Positions 45,826 through 56,105 of a stretch of 64,000 nt of DNA are shown one piece after another. The DNA comes from Alkalicoccus saliphilus (GTDB lineage Bacteria > Bacillota > Bacilli > Bacillales > Salisediminibacteriaceae), in NCBI RefSeq assembly GCF_003044065.1, contig NZ_PZJJ01000017.1, forward strand, positions 1-64,000, given 5' to 3'. A program made the translations under genes and the position numbers. Position 1 is the first letter of the stretch. Every line of letters starts with the position of its first letter. Under the pieces are notes generated by a model that did no database searches, had not been told where the DNA came from, and worked only from the letters and a program-made list of their open reading frames with translations.

Positions 45826-47535
45826 TCAAAATAAAAAATATCGCTGGCCCATCGGAACTTCTTCCACCGGGTCACAGATGATGATGTTTCCGTCGACCTT
45901 TACTTCATATGTCTGGGGATCGACTTCAATAACAGGTGTCTCTCCATTTAATTTCATCGAAGCTTTCGTAAGATCCCGTGTGTTTTTTACAGGTTTCACT
46001 ATTTTCTGAAGACCTAATTCCTCCTTCACGCCGGCTTTTTCGCCGGCTTTGGAAACAAACGTAATCGACGTCTGATGTTTCGCTTTTCCAAAAGAGGCAA
46101 ACATCGGCCGGTACAGCACCGGCTGCGGAGTAGGAATGCTTGCATTTGGATCCCCCATCACACTGTGGGCAATCATTCCCCCCTTTAAAATAAGTTCCGG
46201 CTTCACACCAAAAAAAGCGGGGTCCCAAACAACGAGATCTGCAAACTTGCCTTCTTCAATCGAACCGACCTCTTCAGACATTCCGTGAACAATCGCAGGA
46301 TTAATTGTATATTTGGCGACGTAGCGCTTGACCCGGTTATTGTCTCCAGGTCCTTCATCCCCCGCCATGTTTCCAAACTGTTTTTTCATTTTATCCGCTG
46401 TCTGCCACGTACGGCTGATCACTTCTCCTACACGGCCCATCGCCTGGGAATCGGAAGAAATAATACTGAAAACGCCCATGTCGTGAAGAATGTCTTCTGC
46501 AGCAATCGTTTCTTTTCGGATACGGGAATCGGCGAAGGCGATATCCTCCGGCACACTCGGATCGAGATGGTGGCACACCATCAGCATATCCATATGCTCC
46601 TCCAGCGTATTAACGGTGAAAGGTCTCGTCGGGTTAGTCGAAGAAGGAAGAATGTTCGGTTCTCCAGCCGCCTTAATGATATCCGGTGCGTGACCTCCTC
46701 CAGCCCCCTCCGTGTGATACGTATGAATAACACGTCCATCGATAGCTGCAAGTGTATCTTCCACAAAACCACCTTCATTCAGCGTGTCTGTATGTATTGC
46801 TACCTGCACGTCATAGTCATCTGCCGTACTCAGACACGCATCGATAGCCGCTGCGGTCGTTCCCCAGTCTTCGTGAAGCTTCAGCCCAACTGCCCCTGCT
46901 TCTATCTGCTCAGCCAGTGCCTCTTTTCCTGAACTGTTGCCTTTTCCGAGAAAACCGAGATTCATAGGAAACTCTTCCGCCGCTTCCAGCATACGATGAA
47001 TGTTCCATTTCCCCGGTGTGCAAGTCGTTGCATTGGTACCGGTTGCGGGTCCTGTCCCCCCGCCCACCATTGTAGTCACTCCGGATGAAAGTGCCGTTTC
47101 AATCTGCTGCGGGCTGATAAAATGAATATGTGCATCCATCCCACCGGCAGTAACTATTTTTCCTTCTGCGGCGATAACTTCCGTGGAAGCTCCGATGACA
47201 ATATCCACATCATCCATCAGCAGTGGATTTCCGGCCTTTCCGATAGTTTTTATCCAACCGTCTTTTACGCCGATATCTGCTTTGTAAATACCGGTGTAGT
47301 CCACAATAATGGCATTTGTAAGGACGAGGTCGACGCTTTCCTCCCGCAGAGCGAGCGGATGCTGCCCCATGCCGTCCCGAATGACTTTTCCGCCCCCAAA
47401 CTTCACTTCGTCTCCGTATACGGCATAATCTTTTTCTATTTCAATAAACAGGTCCGTATCAGCAAGGCGGACAGCATCTCCGGTCGTCGGCCCGAACATA
47501 TCAGCATACTGCCTCCTGGACATATTAAAACTCAT
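45826..47535 (-). CDS. ureC: Urease subunit alpha
   Basis: The 569-aa catalytic subunit, which hydrolyses urea to ammonia and carbamate at a di-nickel site. Nickel and active-site motifs are intact: DAHIHFISP (two His), [10 protein letters not shown] with the carbamylated Lys, [32 protein letters not shown] on the mobile flap, and SSDSQAMGR with the Asp ligand. The start is [12 protein letters not shown] behind AGGAGG at 47535, giving the usual length; an upstream frame inside ureB is not used. Confidence 0.98.
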   Translation of the reverse strand: MSFNMSRRQYADMFGPTTGDAVRLADTDLFIEIEKDYAVYGDEVKFGGGKVIRDGMGQHPLALREESVDLVLTNAIIVDYTGIYKADIGVKDGWIKTIGKAGNPLLMDDVDIVIGASTEVIAAEGKIVTAGGMDAHIHFISPQQIETALSSGVTTMVGGGTGPATGTNATTCTPGKWNIHRMLEAAEEFPMNLGFLGKGNSSGKEALAEQIEAGAVGLKLHEDWGTTAAAIDACLSTADDYDVQVAIHTDTLNEGGFVEDTLAAIDGRVIHTYHTEGAGGGHAPDIIKAAGEPNILPSSTNPTRPFTVNTLEEHMDMLMVCHHLDPSVPEDIAFADSRIRKETIAAEDILHDMGVFSIISSDSQAMGRVGEVISRTWQTADKMKKQFGNMAGDEGPGDNNRVKRYVAKYTINPAIVHGMSEEVGSIEEGKFADLVVWDPAFFGVKPELILKGGMIAHSVMGDPNASIPTPQPVLYRPMFASFGKAKHQTSITFVSKAGEKAGVKEELGLQKIVKPVKNTRDLTKASMKLNGETPVIEVDPQTYEVKVDGNIIICDPVEEVPMGQRYFLF

Positions 47536-47536
47536 C

Positions 47537-47857
47537 TTATTCGTCCTCCTTTTTAACAGGACCATTCACTTTGTTCTGAAAGCCGTGAATTTCCCGTTTC
47601 CCTGAAAAAGAGACGAGGGCGACATCCTTTTCATCTCCCGGCTCAAAGCGGACAGCCGTTCCGGCCGGAATATTCAGATGTCTGCCGAGAGCCTTTTCCC
47701 GGTCAAAATGAAGAAAGTTATTCGCTTCATAAAAATGAAAGTGGGATCCGATCTGTATCGGCCGGTCCCCCCGGTTCAATACCGTTACCTGGACCGGTGT
47801 CTTACCGGCGTTGCATACAACCGGGTCTTTTCGTAATTTGTATTCTCCTGGTATCAT
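47537..47857 (-). CDS. ureB: Urease subunit beta
   Basis: A 106-aa structural subunit. Family features are MIPGEYKL at the start, [20 protein letters not shown] in the middle and [21 protein letters not shown] near the end. It lies between ureA (15 bp away) and ureC (1 bp away). Confidence 0.97.
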   Translation of the reverse strand: MIPGEYKLRKDPVVCNAGKTPVQVTVLNRGDRPIQIGSHFHFYEANNFLHFDREKALGRHLNIPAGTAVRFEPGDEKDVALVSFSGKREIHGFQNKVNGPVKKEDE

Positions 47858-47872
47858 CCGGGAATCCTCCTC

Positions 47873-48259
47873 TTATTGTATGGGATTATGTACGGTGACG
47901 AGTTTAGTACCGTCGGGAAATGTAGCTTCCACCTGGATATCTTTAATCATTTCCGGAATTCCTTCCATGACGTCTTCTCTCGATAAAAGCGTCGTTCCGA
48001 ACTGCATCAGCTCCGCGACTGACTTTCCTTCTCTCGCTCCTTCCACCACTTCGTATGTAAGAATAGCTACAGCTTCCGGATAGTTCAGCTTCAGCCCTTT
48101 TGCCTGCCGCCTCCTGGCGACATCGGCTGCTGTAACGACGAGCAGCTTTTCCATTTCTCGTGCTGTCAGTTTCATAATCTGTGCTCCTCTCTTCGTAAAT
48201 TCTGTCACTGCATTCTCAGCCCATTCAGAAACAATAACTTTTTCATGAATTTCCCTCAT
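47873..48259 (-). CDS. ureA: Urease subunit gamma
   Basis: The smallest structural subunit. The core is [44 protein letters not shown] and [15 protein letters not shown]. The open frame gives 128 aa, 28 more than the usual 100: homologues start at MKLTARE, i.e. at 48175, and a GGAGCACAGATT stretch lies before that ATG. The longer frame from 48259 is kept here as the outer limit, but the short start is more likely. Confidence 0.93.
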   Translation of the reverse strand: MREIHEKVIVSEWAENAVTEFTKRGAQIMKLTAREMEKLLVVTAADVARRRQAKGLKLNYPEAVAILTYEVVEGAREGKSVAELMQFGTTLLSREDVMEGIPEMIKDIQVEATFPDGTKLVTVHNPIQ

Positions 48260-48305
48260 TTTGTTAAAGACAGAATTGACAGAATATAATTATACTATAA
48301 ATCGT

Positions 48306-48338
48306 AGAAAAACAGCGAAGATGCTCCGCTGTTTTTCT
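48306..48338 (-). terminator. Terminator between the urea symporter operon and the urease genes
   Basis: Stem AAAAACAGCG/CGCTGTTTTT with a 9-nt loop. It ends the minus-strand symporter pair and means the urease genes probably have their own promoter between here and ureA. Confidence 0.85.
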
Positions 48339-48352
48339 ATTTCAAATGAAGA

Positions 48353-48601
48353 TTATTCCGATTCTTCCGCAGGTTTTTTCTTTTCCAGATAATATTCCAC
48401 CCACGGACGGATCGCCGTATAAAGGCCGGCAACTACAAGCCATGTAAAAGCCAGATACGTCCAGCCCGTAAAAAATGCGAGACTGTACGTGTATCCTGTG
48501 AGAAACATTATTCCGGGAAACAGAAGGATAAACACAAACGTCAAACCGAATGCCCATCTCGTGCATGTTTTTGCATCTTTCGACAGCTGATTTTCCCTCA
48601 T
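48353..48601 (-). CDS. Small membrane protein paired with the urea symporter
   Basis: An 82-aa protein with two membrane helices (about 15-35 and 41-65) and charged ends. It starts 3 nt after the stop of the symporter gene, so it is co-translated. Several sodium/solute symporters of this superfamily come with a small two-helix partner, such as YjcH with ActP; this protein may play that part, but I do not recognise its family. Confidence 0.72.
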   Translation of the reverse strand: MRENQLSKDAKTCTRWAFGLTFVFILLFPGIMFLTGYTYSLAFFTGWTYLAFTWLVVAGLYTAIRPWVEYYLEKKKPAEESE

Positions 48602-48604
48602 TTG

Positions 48605-50155
48605 TTAAACAACTTCCTTTCTCTGTTCCAGTTCTGGTTTCATTTCTTCCAGTTCTTCATCAAAGCTTTTGAACTCATCTTTCATCGCTTCAAAATCAAA
48701 ATTTTCATTCGCAAGCAGGGAATGTCCTATCGCAATCGTTCCGCTGACAGCAAATACCGTCACGTTACCAGCAAGCATAACTTCCAGCTGCCCGAGAGTG
48801 GCTACACCGATATAACCGTAGGAGAAGTAGGCCGTAAGCATCCAGACACTTACCCCCGAAATCATCCCGAGAAGTGCCCCGTAGAAACACCCGGTATTCG
48901 TAGCTCTTTTGGAAAGAAGCCCGAGTGTCAGCGGTATAACTGCCCCGCTCACGAAAATCCCCATTGCCATATAAACAAATCCGAGGCCAATACCGATCTG
49001 GAAGAGAAGGACAGACAAAACACCCATCCCCAGACCGAAGCTCAGCATAACAATCCGGGAAACCTTCAGCGTTTTCGCACTTCCGGCAAGTGGATTGATC
49101 GATTTGCGGTAAATATCTGTCACAATAATATTTGTAATAGCTGTCAGTTCAGCTGCCCCTGTCGACATAACTGCCATGAACAGCATCACAAGAAACATAA
49201 TGGAACCGACGGATCCAAGAAGATGGGCTGCCATCATCGGCGCCGAAGCATCCGGGTCTGTGATGTTTAATCCGAGGCCCGCAGCGGTGACACCAAGGAA
49301 TGTTGCAATCGCAAATGGTATGGCAAACCATGCCAGTCCTCCGTAAATATAAGCTTTGGATGCAGCACTGTCTTTACTCGCAATTGCCCGCTGCCAGTAG
49401 GACTGGTCCACGAACACCGTTCCGAAATTACCGATAATGTTAATCATTCCAAACATCAGCCCCGGAATGGAAGCCATGGTAATCATCTGTGTCGATTCCG
49501 GCATGGAAGCAAGGCCTTCATAGACCGTTGTCACACCGAACTGAAGATAAACAGCTGTTGCAAAAACGGTAAGTATAACGAAGATCATCACTGTATTTAA
49601 GTAGTCGGCAATGAAAGAAGCCTTCAAACCACCTATCATTGTGTAAATGGTAAAAGTGAGCGGAATAAGAAAAGCCGCCGCATATATGTTCATTCCAGTC
49701 AACGAGTTCAGCGCAATGGCGCCCCCGAGAATAACCATTGATGTCACGATAATATTTGTCATCAGCGCAAACATCATCATCAGCTTATGATTCTTTTTAT
49801 CAAACCTTTTCCCGATAAACTCCAGAAAAGTATGGGCTTTCGGCGCTTTCTTTTTTAGGTGGATGGCAACAATCGCAAACAGCAGAACCTGAATACAGGC
49901 ACCGGCTGCGTACCAGTATGGTCCGCTGATACCGTACTGAAAGCCTGTCGAAGAAGACATCATCAACGTAGCAGCCCACGTCCAGGCGGCAATAATTGAA
50001 GCACTGGCCAGACCGACTCCCACATTCCTTCCGGCGGTACTGAACTGCTCTGCCGTCATTTTCGTTTTGCGGCGATACTGCATTACAAGTGTAAGACCGA
50101 TAAAAAAGACTCCGAAAAATAACAAAATCATGTAGCCTGTCATAGGGGTTAACAT
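48605..50155 (-). CDS. Sodium:solute symporter, probably urea (Dur3-like)
   Basis: A 516-aa membrane protein of the SSS family with about 13 helices. AEQFSTAGRNVGVGLASASI and IIAAWTWAATLMMSSSTGFQYGISGPYWY strongly resemble Dur3-type urea transporters. The C-terminal tail is acidic. The urease genes begin just downstream on the same strand, and urea uptake feeding urease is the simplest reading. Other solutes of this family (proline, pantothenate, short acids) cannot be excluded by sequence alone. Confidence 0.82.
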   Translation of the reverse strand: MLTPMTGYMILLFFGVFFIGLTLVMQYRRKTKMTAEQFSTAGRNVGVGLASASIIAAWTWAATLMMSSSTGFQYGISGPYWYAAGACIQVLLFAIVAIHLKKKAPKAHTFLEFIGKRFDKKNHKLMMMFALMTNIIVTSMVILGGAIALNSLTGMNIYAAAFLIPLTFTIYTMIGGLKASFIADYLNTVMIFVILTVFATAVYLQFGVTTVYEGLASMPESTQMITMASIPGLMFGMINIIGNFGTVFVDQSYWQRAIASKDSAASKAYIYGGLAWFAIPFAIATFLGVTAAGLGLNITDPDASAPMMAAHLLGSVGSIMFLVMLFMAVMSTGAAELTAITNIIVTDIYRKSINPLAGSAKTLKVSRIVMLSFGLGMGVLSVLLFQIGIGLGFVYMAMGIFVSGAVIPLTLGLLSKRATNTGCFYGALLGMISGVSVWMLTAYFSYGYIGVATLGQLEVMLAGNVTVFAVSGTIAIGHSLLANENFDFEAMKDEFKSFDEELEEMKPELEQRKEVV

Positions 50156-50309
50156 TGGTTTCCTCCTGCTCCGATTTCCAGTCTGTTTTTTCAGAACTGT
50201 TAGATTATTTACGATGTTGCTTAGTATACAAAGGCTTTTTAATCCCTACAAACGTTTTGTGAGGTTTTTTTACAGGCTTTTTTTGTATGAAAATTCCTTT
50301 TATTCCAGC

Positions 50310-50323
50310 AGTAAACGCTTACA
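50310..50323. promoter_or_regulatory. cre-like site upstream of the urea symporter
   Basis: AGTAAACGCTTACA differs from a full cre palindrome (TGTAAACGCTTACA) by one base. It lies about 155 bp before the symporter start on the minus strand. The remaining 50156-50430 gap holds no gene. Confidence 0.4.
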
Positions 50324-50435
50324 ATAAATCCCTTTAAAAAGCTGTATCGCCTGGGCGTAAAGGGGCAGAGCATCATCAGAGAACTCATGGTCGAAATTGT
50401 TTTTCTTTCCCCAAAAAAGGGGACGGGGGTACACA

Positions 50436-50470
50436 TAAAAAAAGCCTCCTTTTAATGAAAAAAGGAGGTC
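50436..50470 (-). terminator. Terminator of the zinc-binding lipoprotein gene
   Basis: Stem CCTCCTTTT/AAAAGGAGG with an AT loop followed on the minus strand by CTTTTTTTAT. Confidence 0.85.
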
Positions 50471-50475
50471 TGATC

Positions 50476-51636
50476 TTATTTTAATGCCTTTTCTAATGTT
50501 TTAATGTTCCCCTTCATCAATTCCACATAGCCTTTCTCTTCTTCCCGCTGTTCTTCTGTTAAAGCTTCCATGTTATCAAAATACAGTCTCTCTGCTCCGA
50601 TTTCATCGACGAGCATATCTGCAGCAGGGATCGAGTAGTTGCGTTCAAAAACGATATATTCGATATTTTTTTCCTCGGCTGTTGCAATCAGCTTCTGCAT
50701 CTCCTGCTGGGATGGTTCGTTCAAGGGGGAAAAGCCGGTGACAGGCACCTGCTCAAATCCATACCGGTCCGCCCAGTACGTATAGCCGGCGTGTGCAGTA
50801 AACAGTTCTTCCCTCTCGGCTCTCTCTGCTACGGTCTGAAAACGTTCATCCAGTTCTTCCAGGTCCGTTTTCAACTCCGCGAAGTTCTCTCTGAAAAATT
50901 CCTCCTCTTCCGGCTTCAGTTCAATCAAGGCTTCCTGAATGTTTTCAGCCAGCTGGATCGACCGGATGGGATCGATAAACACATGAGGATCCCCCGGGCC
51001 GTGATGATCTTCATCGTTATGATCGTGCGCATGGCCGTTGTTGTCATGCGAATGGCTGTGGTTCTCCTCGTGGGAATGATTTTCGTCATTATGTGAATGA
51101 GCATGTTCTTTATCGTTGTGTGAATGATCATGGTTGTGTTCGTGCGAATGACCGTGATTGTGGTCATTTTCATCATGCGCATGATCATGGCTGTGTTCAT
51201 GGTCATGCGGGTGGGAGTGGGAAGATCCGTCGATAAATTCAATGCCTTCTGATGCTTCGACCATTTTCACATCCTCATCTTCCAGTACCTCTACCGCCGT
51301 ATCAATGAATCCTTCCATTCCTCCACCGCTGTAAATAAAGGCATCCGCATCGGAAAGTTCCATCATTAAACGCATCGGGGGTTCGTATGTATGGGCATCC
51401 ACTCCGGGAGGAATTATGTTTTCAACATCCACATGGTCCTGCCCGATTTTATTGATAAAATCCTCCAGTGCAAATATCGTCGTATGTATCTCAAGTGGAG
51501 CCGCTTCTTCAAAATCAGCACTCTGTGCCTGTACCTCCCCTTTCTCATCCGGTTCATTTGTTTCGTTGTTTCCTGCAGTCCCGCATGCTGAAAGTAGAAG
51601 AAGTCCTGCTCCTGACATAAACAAAAATGGTTTCAT
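50476..51636 (-). CDS. Zinc ABC transporter substrate-binding lipoprotein with His-rich loop (ZnuA/AdcA-type)
   Basis: A 386-aa lipoprotein that should capture Zn2+ for uptake. Signal peptide with lipobox LSAC. Cluster 9 fold: ENIIPPGVDAHTYEPPMRLM, GDPHVFIDPIRSIQLAENI, LFTAHAGYTYWADRYGF and EIGAERLYF with the metal-binding His residues. Between the first two blocks lies a stretch of about 75 residues (roughly 137-212) made almost entirely of H, D, E, N and S, much longer than the usual loop of about 20-30. No permease or ATPase gene adjoins. The start at 51636 follows GGGAGGAG. Confidence 0.92.
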   Translation of the reverse strand: MKPFLFMSGAGLLLLSACGTAGNNETNEPDEKGEVQAQSADFEEAAPLEIHTTIFALEDFINKIGQDHVDVENIIPPGVDAHTYEPPMRLMMELSDADAFIYSGGGMEGFIDTAVEVLEDEDVKMVEASEGIEFIDGSSHSHPHDHEHSHDHAHDENDHNHGHSHEHNHDHSHNDKEHAHSHNDENHSHEENHSHSHDNNGHAHDHNDEDHHGPGDPHVFIDPIRSIQLAENIQEALIELKPEEEEFFRENFAELKTDLEELDERFQTVAERAEREELFTAHAGYTYWADRYGFEQVPVTGFSPLNEPSQQEMQKLIATAEEKNIEYIVFERNYSIPAADMLVDEIGAERLYFDNMEALTEEQREEEKGYVELMKGNIKTLEKALK

Positions 51637-51811
51637 TTCCCCGCTCCTCCCACCTTTCAAGAATATGTTTTACATCGTACTCTTTTTTGAAAATGGAAGT
51701 CAAGAAAATAAGTGAAAGTGTACTGGGGCCATTCATATATAGATAAGGTTTGGAATAGGTTAAAAAAGGGATTAAGAACTAAACAATATGCGAGATAAAG
51801 GGGGAATGCAC

Positions 51812-52159
51812 ATGGAATTATTGTCGATTCTCTCACAGCTGATTATTGCGGTATCAATTATCATTGTCTGGGTATTCCGCTTCGACAACATCGTCAAAGA
51901 ATTTAAGCAGTACGGTTTGTCAGACTTAACCCGTAATTCTGTCGGCGCTGTCAAAATTGCTTTATCCACACTTCTCGTAACTGCAATCTGGTACCCTTCT
52001 CCCGTCGTGATTCCTGCCCTCTTTATGGCATTTTTAATGGCTTGTGCCCAGGCAGCTCATTTTAAAGTTAAGAATCCCTGGAGCAAACACGCTCCCTCCC
52101 TCATTCTTTTAATTCTATCTCTTTTTGTTGCTGCTTATCACAGTGGTATTTTTGGATAA
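51812..52159 (+). CDS. DoxX-like small membrane protein
   Basis: A 115-aa protein with four membrane helices. The motifs FRFDNIVKEFKQYGLSDLTR, VGAVKIALSTLLV and AQAAHFKVKNPWSKHAPSL are typical of the DoxX-like family, some members of which work in redox or thiosulfate metabolism; most are uncharacterised. Start at 51812 behind AAAGGGGG. Confidence 0.78.
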   Translation: MELLSILSQLIIAVSIIIVWVFRFDNIVKEFKQYGLSDLTRNSVGAVKIALSTLLVTAIWYPSPVVIPALFMAFLMACAQAAHFKVKNPWSKHAPSLILLILSLFVAAYHSGIFG

Positions 52160-52207
52160 ACTTAAAAAAGGACAGCAGCTGAGCTTCCCGCTGCCGTCCC
52201 TGAAAAA

Positions 52208-52242
52208 TAAAATCCCCGCCGGATCAACCGGTGGGGATTTTC
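52208..52242. terminator. Bidirectional terminator
   Basis: Stem AAAATCCCCGCCGG/CCGGTGGGGATTTT with a 5-nt loop. It separates the convergent DoxX-like gene and the 116-aa gene. A weaker hairpin (GGACAGCAGC/GCTGCCGTCC) lies at about 52171-52200. Confidence 0.85.
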
Positions 52243-52252
52243 AGCTTTTACT

Positions 52253-52603
52253 TTAGTAGTTTACAGCAGTCAGCTTTTCGCCGTCCACTTCCACTTCTTC
52301 TGTGATTTCTTTGAACTTTTTGATCTGGTCGTCGTTCAGGGCGATCGTTTTTGTCCCGTCTGTTCCAGTAATCGCTACCGGGCCGTGTACGTAATCGCCA
52401 AGCTCTCCTTCATGACGGAGAACAAGTCTTTTCTCCTGGTTAAGAAGGGCTGCCTTCGGGTTTTTCCAGAGGACGATATTTTCCGGAAGATACAGTGCTT
52501 CCGGCGGTCCTTCTACAAGTCCCGTCAGCGTGTCGAGATCGAATTTGTCGAGCTGCTTTTCTTCAAAACCTTTTTCTTTATCTGTGAGATACAAAATTGT
52601 CAT
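52253..52603 (-). CDS. Small soluble protein of unknown function
   Basis: A 116-aa acidic protein with no signal peptide. Central segments PEALYLPENIVLWKNPKAAL and LVLRHEGELGDYVHGPVAIT alternate strand and loop; the C-terminal third looks helical. AAGGAG lies 8 nt before the ATG. Its upstream region carries the 21-bp phased repeat array, so its expression may be linked to that structure. I do not recognise a family. Confidence 0.65.
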   Translation of the reverse strand: MTILYLTDKEKGFEEKQLDKFDLDTLTGLVEGPPEALYLPENIVLWKNPKAALLNQEKRLVLRHEGELGDYVHGPVAITGTDGTKTIALNDDQIKKFKEITEEVEVDGEKLTAVNY

Positions 52604-52710
52604 AGTCTCATCTCCTTCTGCGTTTTTATCGCTTCCTCTTGTGCTTTAACCTTTTTGGAGAGGGATAAAACCCAAAATTATTATTAAGCCTTTTCATAGA
52701 AAACATACAG

Positions 52711-52890
52711 GGGCTTTTAATCATTATAAGCGTCTGTTTTGTCAGTATAGGCAGTCGTTTTGTCATTATAACCGCCTGATTAATCATTAGAGGCTCTTTA
52801 AATCATTAGGACCGGTCCTTTAATCATTATAAAGAGACCGGGACGTAGTTTTAATCATTACATCCTCCGAATTAATCAGCAGCCGGTCTC
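52711..52890. repeat. Phased degenerate tandem array 1 (about 21-bp period)
   Basis: Eight imperfect units whose conserved half reads roughly TTTAATCATTA, followed by a variable GC-richer half. The TCATTA/TCAGTA/TCAGCA cores start at 52721, 52742, 52763, 52784, 52803, 52824, 52855 and 52876: spacings 21, 21, 21, 19, 21, 31, 21. Lies between the start of the 116-aa gene and the terminator of the GH4 gene; no reading frame explains it. Confidence 0.75.
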
Positions 52891-52897
52891 TCCCACC

Positions 52898-52941
52898 TAA
52901 AAAAAGCTGGCTTCTCCCTCAGGAGCAGCCGGCTTTTTTTC
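52898..52941. terminator. Terminator of the alpha-glucoside PTS operon
   Basis: Stem AAAAAGCTGGCT/AGCCGGCTTTTT with further loop pairing CTCC/GGAG and T or A runs on both sides, right after the GH4 gene on the minus strand. Confidence 0.88.
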
Positions 52942-52949
52942 TATTCATC

Positions 52950-54296
<1,347 letters not shown>

Positions 54297-55889
54297 TTAA
54301 TTTTCATCAATAAACGCTTCAATAGAATCTCTTACCTGGGGTACGGACAGTCCGACGATGACCTGAATGCTCTGGCCGTTCTGCACGAGTCCGTGTGCTT
54401 CCCCGTTGTTTTTGAAGTAGTCCGAATCCTTCACCTGTTCCGGATCTTTTACGGTTACCCGGAGTCTTGTCGCACAGTTGGTAACGTCGGTGATGTTATC
54501 CACCCCGCCGAGGCCTTCCAGAAACGCAGCGGCTCTCCGGTCGTAGTCACTTGCAAATGCAGCCGGCTCTGCCTTCCCGCCTTCTTTTTCTGCCCGGTAA
54601 TCGGCTTTTGTGTAAAGCTTCGTTTCCTGGTTGTCGTCTTTTTCCCGTCCAGGCAGTGCAAAATCAAATTTCACGATCAGCCAGCGGAAAAGGAAAAAGT
54701 AAATAACGGTGAATGCCACTCCGATGACGATCTGGGCGAGATACACATCCCAGTGGTTCCCCATAAGCGGGATCCAGTTTGTTGTGGCAATTTCAATCAG
54801 TCCGCCTCCCTGGTTACCGACCAGGCCGAACGCACTCTGCAGTGTAACCATTGTGGCTCCAAGAAGTGCGTGCAGTAAAAACAGCAGCGGCGCAATGAAA
54901 AGGAACGTGAATTCCAGCGGCTCGGTAATTCCTGCAACGACCGCCGTCAGTGTTGCTGCGAGAAGAAGTGCTCCTACCTGCTTTTTCTTTTCGGAACGTG
55001 CCGTTGAATAGATGGCAAGGGCAATACCGATCGAACCGAACATTTTAATGTTCCCTTGTAAAAGGAAAGCTCCTCCTTCCCACTGTTCGCGGAGCGGCGT
55101 ATCGGACGCTGCAAATTCACCGAGGCGGGATACCCAGTTGGCTGTAATTCCACCATCTACTACTGCCGGGCCGAACTGGAACGGCGTGTAAATAAAGTGG
55201 TGAAGCCCGGTTGGAATTAAAATCCGCTCCAAAAAGTGGAACAGCCAGACACCAACGTACCCGGAGGCGATCATGAAGCCCTGCAGCGAACCGATGCCGT
55301 CCTGTACCATCGGCCATACCCACGCTGTTAGAAACGCCAGCGGGATCATGACGAAGAAAGAAATCATGACGATAAACGGTCCGCCTTGGAAAATCCCGAG
55401 AGCATCAGGAAGTTTTTTGTCGTAATAGCGGTTATGGAGCCAGATCGTAATACCTGAAATTACAATTGCACCCATAATGTTTGTATCGAGTGTAAGGATA
55501 CCTGCAATTTCTGTTAAACCGGTTCCGTTCACTCCTTCGCTAATATCGACACCGAAAGCCGGCCCCCATATATCAAGAATTGAGTTGATAAACGTGTTAT
55601 ACATTAAGTAGGCAACGACAGCGGCGAGTGTGGCTCGTCCTGCTGCTTTCTTTGCCAGAGAGATTGGAAGCCCGATAACAAACACGAGCTCCATATGGTT
55701 AAATACGGTCCACCCCGTATTTTCCATGAAAGTCCAGATCTGATACCAGAGACCGTCCGGATCTGCCAGTCCTCCCATAATCTGCTCATTTTTAAACAGT
55801 GTAGCAAGCCCGACAACTATCCCGAAAAACGGAAAGAGCAGCACCGGCACAATCATCGCGCTCCCGAACCTTCGAATGGCATTCATCAT
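54297..55889 (-). CDS. malP: PTS alpha-glucoside transporter, IICB component (MalP/GlvC-type)
   Basis: A 530-aa membrane protein that imports and phosphorylates maltose or a related sugar. The IIC domain (1-420) has about ten hydrophobic segments with GLHHFIYTPFQFGP and the active block AGITEPLEFTFLFIAP. After a charged linker, the IIB domain (from about 450) carries the phosphocysteine in DVTNCATRLRVTV. There is no IIA domain, so it must borrow a glucose-type IIA. Operon with glvA; the RpiR-type regulator is divergent. Confidence 0.93.
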   Translation of the reverse strand: MMNAIRRFGSAMIVPVLLFPFFGIVVGLATLFKNEQIMGGLADPDGLWYQIWTFMENTGWTVFNHMELVFVIGLPISLAKKAAGRATLAAVVAYLMYNTFINSILDIWGPAFGVDISEGVNGTGLTEIAGILTLDTNIMGAIVISGITIWLHNRYYDKKLPDALGIFQGGPFIVMISFFVMIPLAFLTAWVWPMVQDGIGSLQGFMIASGYVGVWLFHFLERILIPTGLHHFIYTPFQFGPAVVDGGITANWVSRLGEFAASDTPLREQWEGGAFLLQGNIKMFGSIGIALAIYSTARSEKKKQVGALLLAATLTAVVAGITEPLEFTFLFIAPLLFLLHALLGATMVTLQSAFGLVGNQGGGLIEIATTNWIPLMGNHWDVYLAQIVIGVAFTVIYFFLFRWLIVKFDFALPGREKDDNQETKLYTKADYRAEKEGGKAEPAAFASDYDRRAAAFLEGLGGVDNITDVTNCATRLRVTVKDPEQVKDSDYFKNNGEAHGLVQNGQSIQVIVGLSVPQVRDSIEAFIDEN

Positions 55890-55954
55890 TATTTCTCCAC
55901 CGCCTTATGCGTAGTTTGTGTGATCGATTTCATTTTATGCTTTCAGCGTACATC

Positions 55955-55968
55955 TGAAAGTGCTTACA
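55955..55968. promoter_or_regulatory. cre-like site in the malP/regulator divergent region
   Basis: TGAAAGTGCTTACA, whose complement TGTAAGCACTTTCA differs by one base from the site at the lctP promoter. It lies 66 bp before malP, between the divergent PTS operon and regulator gene, a usual position for CcpA repression of a sugar operon. Confidence 0.55.
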
Positions 55969-56105
55969 CTCAATACGCTCAAGGCATCGAGGGAAAGAAA
56001 CGGTAACTCTGGACAATGTTTCAGAAGACGGGAATTTTCCCAGCTTTCCAACAACAATGCTATACTGAACAGGAGGACCATCTATGTACAACAGGAGGAA
56101 ACACC

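Noticed and set aside
52711-52890. CRISPR array at the 21-bp repeats
   Set aside because: Units are too short and degenerate, with no constant repeat and spacer lengths, and no cas genes are nearby. The same holds for 57035-57201.
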